DNA from: Chara braunii
Taxonomy: Eukaryota > Streptophyta > Charophyceae > Charales > Characeae
Assembly (NCBI GenBank): GCA_003427395.1
Contig: BFEA01000135.1
Location: 128,769-159,046, forward strand
Direction: 5' to 3'
DNA: 30,278 bases
Both the position numbers and the translations under genes were made by a program. Positions 1 to 10,148 of the stretch are shown here, piece after piece (within the stretch, counting starts at the first letter, position 1; the number at the start of each line of letters is the position of its first letter). Under the pieces are notes generated by a model that was not told where the DNA came from, searched no databases, and saw only the letters and a list, made by a program, of their open reading frames with translations.

Positions 1-210
1 TGCGTTGTGGTTTCCCACCTGCAGCGGGCGCCTTCTTGCGCCTGGCGAGGTCCTTGGCCTCTAGGTTGACTAGGTCCTTCATGAGCTCTCGCCAGGTGGC
101 GTGGTCCTCGAGTGCTACTAGGGAGAGGTATTCTTTAGGGGCCACTCCCATGACTACATCCATATAAGATACGTCAGTCATTCCCAGATCCGGAGTGGTG
201 AACAGACTAG
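1..210 (-). pseudogene. Gag continuation, out of frame (copy A)
   Basis: This stretch aligns with copy B at about 7640-7760, but contains 98 bases (about 96-193) absent from copy B. It is gag C-terminal sequence that the upstream open frame does not read through. It runs off the window edge. Confidence 0.5.
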
Positions 211-1275
211 TCAAGTGTTGTTCCAAAGCCTGCATGGATGACCTCCTATTTGGCTCTTGAGGGCCTCAAGCTTCAGTATAGCCTTGAGCGCAACATGTTT
301 ATCCTGGTACTGGTCCTCAAGGGTGCGAATAGGGGTGACCTTCAACCATTCAGTCAGATCTATGCGTTCATAGCCTGCTGTGACAGCTTGGAGCTCAATG
401 TGGTTTTGTACGGCGGGCTCAGTATTAGTCCCCATGATCATACTTCGGTCCTCTTGCGGTGTCCGCATGACCTCGAAGCATGACCGCATGACACTAATCC
501 AAGAGGTAATATCTTCCTTCCCGTCGTACTTGGACGGCAGCGTGGCCGCCCGCTTGTCCACCATGGGACTGCTGTACTGAACGTCAGTAAGGACTGCGGC
601 GTTTTGGGCTGATGTCCCTGCATTCGGGACCATGACCGGCGCAAAACTGCCGGTGCTGCCGCTCGAGGAGCTGGCGCCGGTTCCTGCACTTGCCACAGTT
701 CCGCTTGCCCTCGGCACGAGGGCTGTGTTGGCTTGAAAGGTTGGGATTATAGCAGATCGAGGGTTAGGAGGGCGGGAGGTAGACAACTGAGACTGTTCAA
801 GGCTAATTACTTTAGCCTGCAACTCTTCGTTCCGATACTCAAGTGCTGTCATACGAGACTCAAGGTTTTCCAAGGTCCGCAGTCGGACCGAGGCTGCTAC
901 AGTAGCAGCTAGTTCCTCCTGGAACCCGTCAGCATTGGCTTTCAGGATCCGGAGGAGAGCCACCTGATCAGCAATGTCGGCAGCCCTAGCTACTGTCGCT
1001 GGCTCCCTTTTCCTCTGCACGGCATCATCATACTGTTTTTGAAAGAACGGTTTCTGGCTCTCGTCTGCTGCGTCCAGCATGGCCTGCCATTGGTCAGGTG
1101 TGATGACTGCCATGCCGGAGGAAGGGGTGTCAGTAGAACTCTCAACAGGGGTCCGCTCCCTCCTTACATTTGGACGAACACTCCTCTTGCCCCTTCTCAC
1201 ACTCTCAAACAACACACCTTCTCTCTCCCTTTCCTCTCTTTTCGTTGTCTGCGCACGCGTCTCGATACCGGACAT
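211..1275 (-). CDS. gag: Gag polyprotein, N-terminal and central part (copy A)
   Basis: Structural Gag protein of the retrotransposon, which would form the cytoplasmic particle that packages element RNA. The reading frame from the ATG at 1275 gives 354 residues. It has a basic, Arg/Glu-rich N terminus (residues 1-45), a likely coiled coil with heptad spacing (about 133-165), a Ser/Gly/Ala-rich linker (about 190-215) and a capsid-like region starting near residue 245 (motif SKYDGK, then ITSWI and MRSCFEVM). The ATG at 1275 was chosen because the same site precedes gag in copy B. The frame ends at 211 in sequence that is still recognisably gag in copy B, so a frameshift probably truncates it. 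The CCHC knuckle expected downstream lies outside the window. Confidence 0.75.
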   Translation of the reverse strand: MSGIETRAQTTKREEREREGVLFESVRRGKRSVRPNVRRERTPVESSTDTPSSGMAVITPDQWQAMLDAADESQKPFFQKQYDDAVQRKREPATVARAADIADQVALLRILKANADGFQEELAATVAASVRLRTLENLESRMTALEYRNEELQAKVISLEQSQLSTSRPPNPRSAIIPTFQANTALVPRASGTVASAGTGASSSSGSTGSFAPVMVPNAGTSAQNAAVLTDVQYSSPMVDKRAATLPSKYDGKEDITSWISVMRSCFEVMRTPQEDRSMIMGTNTEPAVQNHIELQAVTAGYERIDLTEWLKVTPIRTLEDQYQDKHVALKAILKLEALKSQIGGHPCRLWNNT

Positions 1276-1856
1276 AGAGAGTTCAGATAAAAGTAACAAA
1301 CAAAAAAACACTCAGAGAAGAGGAAGAGAACCCAGCGCACCCCTAACAGGCCATGAAGCACCAAGCAACCTCCCACGGGCTTACCCAGGTCACACGACAC
1401 TTATCTATGAGGCCCGGCCTCCAAAGATGGATAACGAGTCACTCCCCTCTCATATAAGTCCTCCTAATCCCTAGCTACCACTACACGAAGTGTCCTAGCA
1501 TGACTAAGAGGGCCTTCATACACCCCTGTTGCAAAGTTGGATCCCTCGTCGATGCCTGAAGACCAAAGTAGCAACTTGCAACAATCCGATGCAGATATGG
1601 CAACCTCCGATTAAGTCTCCCTCTTGAGGGGAAGCCCAAAAGTCACTCAATGTCTTCCTGAAGTCCAGATTCTTGGTGCGAGTACCTCTCACTCTCTACT
1701 CCCTCTCGCTTACTCCAAACAACCTCCTTTGTGTCTTGCCACCCCATACATTCACTCAAGCAACCTGGTTGGGTCCAATGTCAACCCTACATGGCCTAAC
1801 CAGGTCGGGGAAGCATCCCCATACCTTGCTGCCCCACTTAACCCTAACTTCCCAAC

Positions 1857-1900
1857 CCTAATCCGAGATTAGGTCAGCCTTAACCTAATTCGGAATTAGG
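1857..1900 (-). promoter_or_regulatory. Twin palindromic hairpins in retrotransposon leader (copy A)
   Basis: Two perfect short palindromes lie side by side about 40 bp from the primer site: CCTAATC-CGA-GATTAGG (1857-1873) and CCTAATTC-G-GAATTAGG (1884-1900). The flanks add GGGTTAGGGT and AACCCTAAC, which could extend the pairing. The same pair is present in copy B at 16118-16161. Their place between primer site and gag is where retroelements often carry dimerisation or packaging hairpins. That role is inferred. Confidence 0.5.
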
Positions 1901-1938
1901 GTTAGGGTGACTAACACCTCTCGCCAGCAAGTAAGTCC

Positions 1939-1950
1939 GCTCCGATACCA
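1939..1950 (-). other. Primer binding site, initiator-Met tRNA type (copy A)
   Basis: On the minus strand this reads TGGTATCGGAGC, two bases downstream of the LTR end. It matches the plant retrotransposon primer site TGGTATCAGAGC, complementary to the 3' end of initiator-methionine tRNA, with one difference. The identical 12-mer occurs at the same place in copy B. Confidence 0.85.
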
Positions 1951-1952
1951 AT

Positions 1953-3311
1953 TGTTACGATCCTGGTCATTTCTCAAGTGCAAATTCACAATGAAAGACA
2001 ATGCCACCCGATTGTGAAAGAAAGGAAAGCACTTGCAAAGAGATAAAGATCAGAGGAGAGGCAAAGAAGAAGAAGAAAAATAAGAAGAAGAAGTCCACCA
2101 GCAAGACTAATGACAATTCCCCCTTCTCTCTCCACCTTCCTCCTTCCTCCTTCTCTTCACCAATCTTATTCTTCTCTCAATAATAATAATAACCATGAAT
2201 GGATGAACCAGAATCAATGTCCGAAGTTCCCTCTTACTGCTGATTCAACTCATAACAACAACAACAACAAGAAAGTCCATCATGGCCATGGCTTCCCTCC
2301 TTCATCCTCCTCTCTCATGCATAGGCCATGGCGGACAACTGGGAGGCAGCTATGATGCTGTGCTGATGTCCTAAGACAACCCAAAGCAGCTATGTCGCTG
2401 CTTGACTTGGTCCGCTATGCCTGACTCTGCCTTGAGCTGCTCTGGTGCAGCGCTACCCCAACTGGGGCCTTCCAGATGCATTGCCCAACAAGGTGATGAA
2501 GATGGTGTCCACCATAGCCAGGTAAGTGCCCTACCACTCTCCTACCATGCCCCCTTCTTCCTCCTCCTCAAGCGGGGGTACTCGCCATAGCCAGGCTGAG
2601 CCCCAGCGGACCTTCACCTCCAAGCAGCACTGCTTCAATCCAGCGCTGCGCTCCAGCACCATGTCCCCAATCCTTGCATACCGCAAATGACGAAGAGCTC
2701 TTTGCTCTTCCTGAAGATATAGCGGCCTACCGGCCTCCTAGGCGGTGACTTCCTAGGCCAAGCAGCCTCCCAGCAACCGGTACCTCCTCCCTTTCGGAGG
2801 GAAACATCATTGCAGGCTCTGTTATTGTCTGGACAGACCCTAGGCCCGGGCTACTTGGACTGTACCGGCCTACCTCTAGCCTACCGCTACTGGGCGTCTA
2901 AAAATGCCAACTTTTTGTCTTGTTCTGCTCGGCCTATTGCTACTTGAGTGTTTTTCCCCACTTGCTCTAAGTGTCGTGGGCTTATCCCCCGCTACTTGAG
3001 TGTTTACCCCTTGCAACCCTCAAAGTCACGGCCACAGGTAAGTACCGACCCTGCGGGGCCTTGCAACCAACAAGTACCCTTGCAGGTCACACACACTCAA
3101 CGGACAAGCACTCAGACAGGCATGCAAACGGGCAGGCACGCACACACACACAACCGGCAAGCACTCAGACTGGCATGCAAACCAGCAGGCACGCATACAC
3201 ACAGACTTGGGACCACAACAGAATGCGGGAATCACAGCAAGGCATTCATTCCATTGGCAAATCCCAAAAATTAGTAGTGTTCCCAGTCTGTGTTTTTCGC
3301 GGGTCATTACA
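1953..3311 (-). repeat. LTR1, shared by copies A and B (1359 bp)
   Basis: The LTR begins TGTAATGACCC and ends GGATCGTAACA on the minus strand, the TG...CA form usual for gypsy LTRs. The primer site adjoins one end and a polypurine tract the other, so it acts as 5' LTR of copy A and 3' LTR of copy B. It aligns along its whole length with LTR2 (16214-17521). It has about 50 extra bases near 2690-2740 that LTR2 lacks, plus scattered substitutions. It contains GAA-rich (about 2062-2098) and CA-rich segments. Promoter and polyadenylation sites are expected here but I cannot place them confidently. Confidence 0.9.
3088..3205. repeat. CA-rich tandem repeat of about 55 bp inside LTR1
   Basis: Two imperfect units share GGCATGCAAAC and GGCAGGCACGCA-like cores separated by CA dinucleotides (about 3088-3142 and 3143-3200). 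A related, slightly shorter version is in LTR2 near 17320-17410. Confidence 0.6.
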
Positions 3312-3324
3312 TTACTCCCCTCTC
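3312..3324 (-). other. Polypurine tract of copy B
   Basis: The minus strand reads GAGAGGGGAGTAA directly against the LTR start TGTAATGACC. Such a tract primes plus-strand DNA synthesis in LTR retrotransposons. Its position confirms the LTR boundary at 3311. Confidence 0.8.
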
Positions 3325-3352
3325 GAGAGCGAGGTCCCTTCGAGCGAGTAAC

Positions 3353-3886
3353 TCAGTCAGAGTCGGTACAGAACGCATCGTAGGAGTACATCAGAAAGAG
3401 AGACTTGGTCAATCCATGAGAAGTCATTGCTGCTACGAACTTAGCGGTCTGCCCCTCGGTGATCTGTCTTTCATAAGCGTTCACGACACGGGAAGCACTT
3501 TTTAGCAGCTCTTTCTGGTCGATCCAAAAAAATTCAGTCAATGCGTGATAGAGGAAGTGAACCTTATATTGTTTGTTCCTCCCTCTGACCTCGTGAGATA
3601 CGATTCTGTCTATCTCATGTCCGCCGTCGATAGGGCGAGGTATCATAGGATCTCGGAAGGGAAACGTCTCATCATCAATGTGTGGGAATAGTTTGGACGC
3701 ATGAAAGACCAGATACGTGCGCAGATGAGGAGGCACGTCAATCACAAATGAAGGTGCAAAATCATCCCCGACCACCTTGAGAATCTGCCAAGGGCCGTAG
3801 CCTAATGGATGAAGCTTTTGTGAGATGCCCTCTTCATCAGAAAACTCAGACATTTTGACCCAAACGTAAATTCCAACTTTGAATTT
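3353..3886 (-). pseudogene. Integrase C-terminal tail with chromodomain (pol 3' end)
   Basis: Open frame between a TAA at 3887-3889 and the pol stop at 3353. The first part matches the SH3-like tail of gypsy integrases (LGYGPWQILKVV, then a VFHASKLFPH motif, about residues 17-58 counting from the ATG at 3853). Residues 79-129 look like a chromodomain (EIDRIVSHEVR, then YKVHF and NAYERQ). The usual second aromatic cage residues (KW.GY) are not clearly kept, so histone-mark binding is doubtful. In chromoviruses this module steers integration towards marked chromatin. It is in the same frame as the integrase core. Confidence 0.75.
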
Positions 3887-4066
3887 TTATTCTTTGCGCA
3901 GCTTATTAGCATGTTTGATCATGGCATGCTGGCGCTTGTTCATGGGTGCAGTAACAACTTTGAGCAAGCGTGCGTACTTGACATTATAGCCAGGCATGCC
4001 GGGCATCAGACCAGGTGACCGTTCGGGGAATAGATAGGAGAGGGGATTGCGCATCGGCCATCCATA
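3887..4066 (-). pseudogene. Integrase-to-tail linker, bounded by in-frame stops
   Basis: This stretch is in the same frame as the integrase and the tail, with no internal stop. It is bounded by the TAG at 4067-4069 and the TAA at 3887-3889. Its translation reads like normal integrase C-terminal sequence (NPLSYLFPERSPG, then NKRQHAMIKHANKLRKE). The two stops are therefore substitutions in one former polyprotein. Confidence 0.6.
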
Positions 4067-4888
4067 CTACAACTGGTTTGGGGTTACACCAGTTGCAGAG
4101 TGAATGGAGTTGTTGTACAGCCCCTTCACTTTGTGTAATTCCTTGTCCCACGTGTTCTGATCTGGAACAATCAGTGCGCGTAGCAGTTGGATGACGGTCT
4201 GGTTGATCTCCTCGGCCAATCCGTTGGCTTCGGGGTGTCGACCAGAAGTCCTGTTCAGTTTGATGTCATAAATCTGAGACGTGAAGTCTTTCCAATCTTT
4301 GCTGATGAATCTGGTATCCCGATCGCTCACAATGGTTTTCGGGGCGCCGAACTGCAGAATGTACTCCTGATGGAATTCCTCGGTGACAAGTTCAGTTGGG
4401 GCATGAGGAGGGAGAGGAATAAAGTTCAGGAATTTTGAGAAGCGATCCACAATGACCATGACTTGCGAATTCCCAGCCTCACTCACCTTTCCCATGTCCG
4501 TGAAGTCGATGGAAATCGACTCACCGGGTCCATCAGGAATGGGGAGAGGTCTTAGTAAGCCATAAGGCTTATGCCTGTGGACCTTGATTCTTTGGTATAC
4601 CTGACATTCAACAATGAATTTATGAGCAGACCCTTTCATTCCTGGCCAATCAAATTGCTGCAGAAGACTTTCATACGTCTTCTCAAAGCCAAAATGTCCA
4701 CTCCGACCATGCGCCAAATCCAAGAAATGAGTTCGAAGAGGCGCATGGTTGAGTACACACAAACGATCGAACTTTCCATACCGGCGGAACACAAGAACCT
4801 CGCATTCGTGAAAATCAGGCTGACTGTTAGGGGCAACTTTGAGCTGCTCAAGGATGGGACCGAGGTCTGGATCCTTGGTGGTGTTCAA
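4067..4888 (-). pseudogene. Integrase zinc-binding and catalytic core
   Basis: Retroviral-type integrase that would join element DNA to the chromosome. In the 273-residue frame the zinc domain shows H60, H65 and C95, but the fourth ligand is Tyr98 (codon 4595-4597, TAC where TGC is expected), so the HHCC site is broken. The catalytic triad is visible: D128 (SIDFTDMG), D189 (IVSDRDTRF) and E226 (EANGLAEEINQ), with roughly the D,D35E spacing. The frame is shifted relative to RNase H, which overlaps its start at 4848-4888, and ends at a TAG after TPNQL. Confidence 0.85.
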
Positions 4889-5459
4889 TCAAATCGTCCT
4901 TCAGTTTCCTTCGGAGGTCGTATGAACCCAGAAGACAAGTCAAATACTTAGGATGGCGCAACAAAGCGTCAGCGACACGGTTATAGCAGCCTTTTTTATG
5001 TTTCAACTCAAAACTGTAGACATCAATGTCATGCAACCAGCGGGTCAGTGTAGGAGAGAGATCAGATTGTGTCTGAATCCACTGCAAGGTCTGATGATCA
5101 GAGTAGACCTTGAAGTGGTGACCCAAGAGGTAGTGCTTCCAATGGGCGAGGGCTTCGCGCAGGGCGTAAACCTCACGCATATATGTGGAAGTAACTACCT
5201 TGTGACTGGCCATACGCTTGCTGTAATATTCAAGCGGACGCAGGCCATCCCCATCGTCTTGTTGCCGCACTGCACCAATCCCAAACTGACTTGCGTCCGC
5301 AGTGACTACGAACGTGAGGTTGGGATCCGCAATGCGGAGTACAGGATGACTTACCAAGGCCTCTTTCAAGGCTTGGAACGCAGACTCACACTTCTCGCAC
5401 CATGCATAGGCAACATTCTTGTTGGTCAATCTTGAGAGTGGGTGAGCAATAATAGATAA
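4848..5459 (-). pseudogene. RNase H domain of pol
   Basis: RNase H removes the RNA strand of the RNA:DNA hybrid during reverse transcription. Counting from 5429, acidic catalytic residues are present in TADAS (D45), YMREVYAL (E86), VYSDHQ (D111) and NRVADAL. The domain is in the same frame as RT and is split from it only by a TGA at 5460-5462, where the expected text is RKFVPxxS. Its 3' end passes into another frame at about 4848-4888 through an indel. Confidence 0.85.
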
Positions 5460-6563
5460 TCAAGGTACAAACTTCCGGCAATAAGAAGCAAAACCGAGAA
5501 AAGAACGCAGTTCGCGTACGTTCGTCGGTTGAGGCCAGTTTTGAATGATCTCAACCTTGGTTGCCTCCGGCTCAAGGCCGTTTGCAGACAACTGGTGCCC
5601 AAGATAGATGACATTGTCCCTGCCAAACTCAGATTTTTCTAAGTTGAGCTGCAGTTGAGCTTCTTTGGGGACTTGCAAAACCTCCTCAAGATGCTTGACG
5701 TGCTCATCCATGGACTTGCTGAAAATCAGAATGTCCTCAAGGTACAAAACCACAGACTTATTAAGCTGATGGCGGAGTACCTTGTCCATGAGGCACTGAA
5801 ATGTGGTTGGCGCATTCGTCAGTCCGAAGGGCATAACGATGAATTCGTACAACCCATCGCGTGTCTTGAACGCAGTTTTGTGCTGGTCGCTCAGATCAAC
5901 TTCAATCTGGTGGAAGCCAGACTTGAGGTCGATCTTGGAGAAAACCTTGCACCCACCTACCGCATCTAGCAGATCATCAATGCGGGGCAAAGGATACGCA
6001 TTCTTTCGGGTGATTCGATTCAGGCCACGATAATCAACACACATCCGGAGTTTGTCTTCTTTCTTTGGTAGAAACAAAACAGGTGCGCCAAACTCAGACT
6101 CGCTAGGCCTAAGCCATCCACGATCAATCATGTCATCGATTTGTCTCCGCAACTCCTCCAACTCGCCTTGTCCCATACGGTAGACGCAGCCCTTTGAAGG
6201 AACACTCCCTTCTACTATCTCGATCTTGTGTTTGACTGGACGCTCGTGTACTCCGCGAGGTTCAGCCAAAACTTCAGGAAATCGATCTAATCGAAGGCGA
6301 ATGTTTGCTGGGATTTTCGATGGCGGATCATCCTCATCAGGGGAGAGGAAATCAGATCGAGAATTTACAACAATCACAACCGGTTTCGAAGTATTTGGAT
6401 CAGAAATAGATTGATCATTTACAGTAGAAGTAGGTGGAACAGAAGTAGAAGTTGTAGAGGTAGAGTTATCTTCAAAGGTAAAAAATGCAGCAAAAGTAGA
6501 AGGCACATGGAGAGGCTTTACAAGAGCTATATGTACAAACTCAGCTTGCTTGCGCCTGCGCAC
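5460..6563 (-). pseudogene. Reverse transcriptase of pol, altered catalytic motif
   Basis: Gypsy RT in a 367-codon open frame. Visible blocks are YRMGQGELEELRRQI (about 128-142), LPKKEDKLRMCVDYRGLN (about 165-182), the first catalytic Asp in SKIDLKSGFHQIE (D212), MPFGLTNAP (about 244-252) and the thumb LRSFLGFASYCRKFVP. The catalytic YxDD box reads YLED (274-277, codon 5736-5738 GAG), so one metal-binding Asp is Glu. This change alone should cripple polymerisation. The open frame begins without a convincing ATG, as expected for an internal polyprotein part. It ends at an in-frame TGA. Confidence 0.9.
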
Positions 6564-6703
6564 TGACCTGCAGAATTTGTTAGCACTGAGAAGAGTTACA
6601 GGGGACTCGCGCGTCTCATCTTACAAGACGGTACGCTCGTTCTTCTTGACATCAAGTACCACGAACTAGTTGTTCGCCCACGCGGTCCTTACGCAATGAG
6701 CCT
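6564..6703 (-). pseudogene. Protease-to-RT linker
   Basis: Short region between the protease-like frame and the RT frame. It is expected to be polyprotein linker; no motif is visible. Confidence 0.35.
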
Positions 6704-6967
6704 TTAGCCAGCCCAAGCCAATGATCGCGTCGAAAGGACACTTGTCCAGGACGTAAAAATGCGATCTTTGTCAAAGGTGATGTGCACACCTTTGACAGCA
6801 TGAGTGGAAGTGACAACCTCTTTGTTGCTCACCTGAGTCCGACAAGGGTTATGTAGTTCCACTTGCTTCATACCTAGGCCCGCCTTGCGAATCCCCTTCG
6901 GAGAGAAGAAATTAGTGGTCGAACCTCTGTCAATCAGCACACGGATGTATCGGCTGTTAATGAGCAA
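6704..6967 (-). pseudogene. Aspartic protease remnant of pol
   Basis: The text RVLIDRGSTTNFFS fits the retropepsin active-site region of gypsy elements (usual LIDSGSTxNFxS), about residues 9-22. The active triplet is D-R-G in place of D-S/T-G, so catalysis is probably lost. The fragment is in a different frame from RT and from the zinc knuckle, implying indels on both sides. Confidence 0.65.
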
Positions 6968-6977
6968 TTAAAGAAAG

Positions 6978-7902
6978 TCAGCTCCACGCTCCCCTGAACA
7001 CGGCGTTGCTGCTTGAGCTGCAGCCAATGCTCCATGTAGGCGTGGANGTCAACTTCTCTAGACTCCTCCCAAGGTTCANTGTATAACACTTGGACTGCAC
7101 CAGCCNCGGAGTCAGCATTAGTTCGGGCTTCAAGAGCAAGCTGATGATCAGGTCCANGCTCCTCGGAAGGGCNTGCAACTGACTGCTCAACTTCCCTTGN
7201 CGTAGAGAGTGTTGACGTCTCTTCTACGCCCCTTGCNTGTTTCCCTGAAGACGATAGCAATCCTGCACAGCATGCCCAGGCTTTTGACAATGCAAGCATA
7301 CGCGCAGTTTGGATCTTCTTTCCCTTTCNTTTTGAGTGGTGCGAAGGGCTTCCCAANGCTTGGTAGAAGCGTCCTCCNGTTTCTCAGGGATCTTAGCATT
7401 TTTGGGAAGGTGTATGACANTCCCCTTACCTGAACCNCTGNTAGGCCCCTTATTTGAAGCANTATTTCTGAATGCATTAANTTTCTCATCATCATTTCTG
7501 NCACACTCAATGGNTGAAGTGGAACANCCCGTATCGGAGTCCGGTTATAGATCGTCATCTAGAGATAGATCATCCGCATAGGACTGATCGTCAGCCTTCC
7601 GATGATCATGCAGTGCAAGGTGGTTGCTGCTTCCAAACCTCTTGCGTTGTGGTTTCCCACCTGCAGCGGGCGCCTTCTTGCGCCTGGCGAGGTCCTTGGC
7701 CTCTAGGTTGACTAGGTCCTTCATGAGCTCTCGCCAGAGTGGTGAACAGACCAGTCAAGTCCTGTTTTAAAGCCTGCATGGATGACCTTCATGTTTGGCC
7801 CTTGAGGGCCTCAAGCTTCAGTCTAGCCTTGAGCGCAACATGTTTATCCTGGTACCGGTCAAGGAGAAGATCCTTAAGGGTGCGAACAGGGGTGACCTTC
7901 AA
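6978..7902 (-). pseudogene. Gag C-terminal half, degenerate and with N bases (copy B)
   Basis: Continuation of gag after an in-frame TGA that replaces the Trp codon still present in copy A (LTEW versus LTE-stop). About 98 bp found in copy A (96-193) are missing at 7737/7738, which shifts the frame. More than twenty N bases between 7027 and 7527 limit interpretation. Confidence 0.6.
7257..7298 (-). pseudogene. Gag CCHC zinc knuckle
   Basis: In the RT frame the minus strand translates to CLHCQKPGHAVQDC, a perfect C-x2-C-x4-H-x4-C knuckle. This is the nucleocapsid motif that binds element RNA. It sits between the gag core and the protease remnant, where it belongs. Surrounding N bases prevent following the full frame. 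Confidence 0.8.
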
Positions 7903-8435
7903 TCATTCAGTCAGGTCTATGCGTTCATAGCCTGCTGCGACAGCTTGGAGCTCAATGTGGTTTCGTACGGCGGGCTCACTATTAGTCCCCATGATCATAC
8001 TTCGGTCCTCTTGCGGTGTCCTCATGACCTCGAAGTATGACCTCATGGCACTAATCCAAGAGATAATGTCTGCCTTCCCGTCGTACTTGGACGGCAGCGT
8101 GGCCGCCCGCTTGTCCATCATGGGACCGCTGTACTGAACGCCAGTAAGGACTGCGGCGTTTTGGGCTGATGTCCCTGTATTCAGGACCATGACCAGCGTT
8201 AATTTGCCGGTGCTGCCGCTCGAGGAGCTGGCGCTGGTTCCTGCGCTTGCCATAGTTCCGCTTGCCCTTGGCACGAGGGCTGTGTTGGCTTGAGATGTTT
8301 GGATTATAGCAGATCGAGGGTTAGGAGGGCGGGAGGTAGACAACTGAGACTGTTCAAGGCTAATTACTTTAGCCTGCAGCTCTTCGTTCCGCTGCTCAAG
8401 TGTTGTCATACGAGACTCAAGGTTTTCCAAGGTCC
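7903..8435 (-). pseudogene. Gag central part (copy B), 3' side of the 6-kb insertion
   Basis: Closely similar to copy A at about 330-883. The coiled-coil segment, the Ser/Gly linker and the SKYDGK capsid-like region are all recognisable. Homology stops abruptly after the bases GGTCC at 8431-8435 and resumes at 14458, so gag is split by the nested insertion. Confidence 0.8.
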
Positions 8436-8437
8436 AC

Positions 8438-9654
8438 TGTCGAGCTCATCGGCCCTCGAGTGAACGAGGGCTCTCTCGGCTATGTCACGCAGGAGTTAGA
8501 ACAAAACAAATTGAAGAGACAACGTAGGACGATGCATAAATAACCCCGCGAACCGCCGAGACGGACGCGGCTGCATTGTCCCTTCGCCGCTCTAGCCGGG
8601 TGCGCCAGCTATACATCCCGCAGTCCCGTACGACAGGATAGGTTTTCGCGGGGCACAACTTACTTTCCCTGAGGAGTTGTCACCACCCTCAGGGGCGTAT
8701 CCCTACCGAGCTACCGACCCACGTGCGAAAGCTTTTACATGCAATTGCAGAGGTAGGTCAACCAAGGGCGTTTGCTCGCTCCCTGGAGTATAAGTACGCT
8801 TGGTTAACGCCAAGTGGACCCGAACATTGTCCGTCCCCGAGGGCGCTAATCTCCTCGGTACGAACGAGCGTCGGTCGACTAGGACGGCCTCGACCAAACG
8901 TGAAACCCAACATATAATCCTAGTCCCTTTATAATCCGCTACTCATAAAATAAATAAAATACATAAACAACATTTCGACTTGATGAGATGGTTTGCCAAG
9001 GTTATCATTTCCAGCCTACTTGACCGAAGAGACAATTATACTGCCGTCCAAAGATGGAGGATCCGTCGCGCACAGCCTTTACAAGTAAATACCTCGGGTA
9101 CCATGCAGATCAACAAGTGATCTGGCCTTTGGTCGATGTTTGAACTCCCGGTTCGACCATATTGTCGTACCGCATACATCTACTCGGAGGAGCGACTAAC
9201 AGTTCTGTCGGTCGATATGTCCTCCTAGGCAATAATTACTCTCTCCGTTCCACGAATGACGAAGTACCCATCCCCGACATCAGATACTTGACATGGAGAT
9301 GTTTCATTTCCTGATACTTCGCCCTCGCCCTTTTGCTCAACACCTTCTCAGGTGTTCGGTTTCCATTTTGCTCGGCTCATTTTCCAACGATCGATTACCC
9401 CTCAATGCATAAGCATGATAGTGCCATCATCGGGGTAATCCAGATACTATCCATCTGGTTGGCCTACCTACGCAAGATTGTTGTTTTTTTTGTTATTATT
9501 ACCCTTGTAGAGTCACGTAGATGTGACCCTGCAAAAGAACAACTTACCACTGCACCTGACTCGAGAGGGTGCGCTCAGCCAGGATAAACCTGTCGGCCCT
9601 CACGGGCCTCAGCCTCTATCCGGTCGAGTCGCGTAAGCTCCTCATCATCAAAAG
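8438..9654. other. No gene seen: left part of nested insertion
   Basis: About 1.2 kb without a convincing coding region or RNA. The segment CCTGTCGGCCCTCACGGG near 9589 loosely echoes the left terminus of the insertion (TGTCGAGCTCATCGGCCCTC), perhaps a degenerate internal repeat of the end. Confidence 0.4.
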
Positions 9655-10125
9655 TCAAGGTGGAGACGAGTCCACCCCGCGAGACCATACCTTCCGCGTA
9701 TTATAGAGAGAAGCCATCCGTGAGGCGAGCTTCCAGACTATGGTGCGGAACGGCTGACGCATCCGGAACAGGTGTGTGGTCGTGGTGTCCTTAATCCGGA
9801 CGACGCCGTAGCGCTCCCCGGATAGGGTAATTTTGACGCTCACAATGACCCGACAAAGGCATTGGAGGTCGCTTGCGCGATGGAAGTACAAGGTGTATCC
9901 ATGAACTTCGTCCGGAAGCCGGGCCACATTGGCGCGAACATCCGCTCGCGAGTTAGGAAAGAATCCCTGTCCAGCGCTGAGCAGGTCGATAAAACCAATC
10001 CAACGTCTGGGCGCTCCATCCCGAACCAGTAATAATCGCTCTGCTCGCCGGATCAGCTCCTCGTCCGTAGTGTCGCGAATCAGTAGATATCTGGCCTGAG
10101 TGAGGTCTCGCCGTCCGCTAGGCAT
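9655..10125 (-). pseudogene. Unrecognised protein, downstream part (156 codons)
   Basis: I do not recognise this family. The frame from the ATG at 10125 reads like real protein: mixed, basic, with an Arg-rich helix (DTTDEELIRRAERLLLVRDG) and a beta-like stretch (LCRVIVSVKITLSGERYGVVRI). It starts directly after CTAAC...TTTTTCGGTGTGCAG, which resembles a branch point plus 3' splice site. It may be the last exon of the frame at 10149-10652, or that frame after a shift. It is probably a gene fragment carried in the nested insertion. Confidence 0.4.
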
Positions 10126-10148
10126 CTGCACACCGAAAAAGCCATCTG

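Larger units (their letters stand above)
1..3311 (-). mobile_element. Ty3/gypsy chromovirus copy A, 5' LTR, leader and gag (partial)
   Basis: This is the 5' part of an LTR retrotransposon read on the minus strand: LTR (1953-3311), tRNA primer site (1939-1950), leader (1276-1938) and gag (from 1275 leftwards out of the window). The same order recurs with high similarity at 14.46-17.52 kb, which fixes the boundaries. The pol half is outside the window. The LTR is shared with copy B to its right, so the two copies form a tandem array. The 3' LTR and the target duplication cannot be seen. Confidence 0.85.

Noticed and set aside
1841-1911. Telomere repeat (TTAGGG-like) tract
   Set aside because: Only one or two adjacent motifs occur, and they are explained by the paired palindromes of the retrotransposon leader.
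2001-3307. Short frames in LTR1 and their copies in LTR2
   Set aside because: They overlap each other on both strands, contain low-complexity CA, GAA and CT sequence and lie within a non-coding LTR.
8703-8897. 64-codon minus-strand frame in the nested insertion
   Set aside because: An equally long plus-strand frame overlaps it; no motif or start context supports either.
8980-9010. Hammerhead core candidate CTTGATGAGATGG
   Set aside because: No matching GAAA strand, no stem I or stem III complement nearby.
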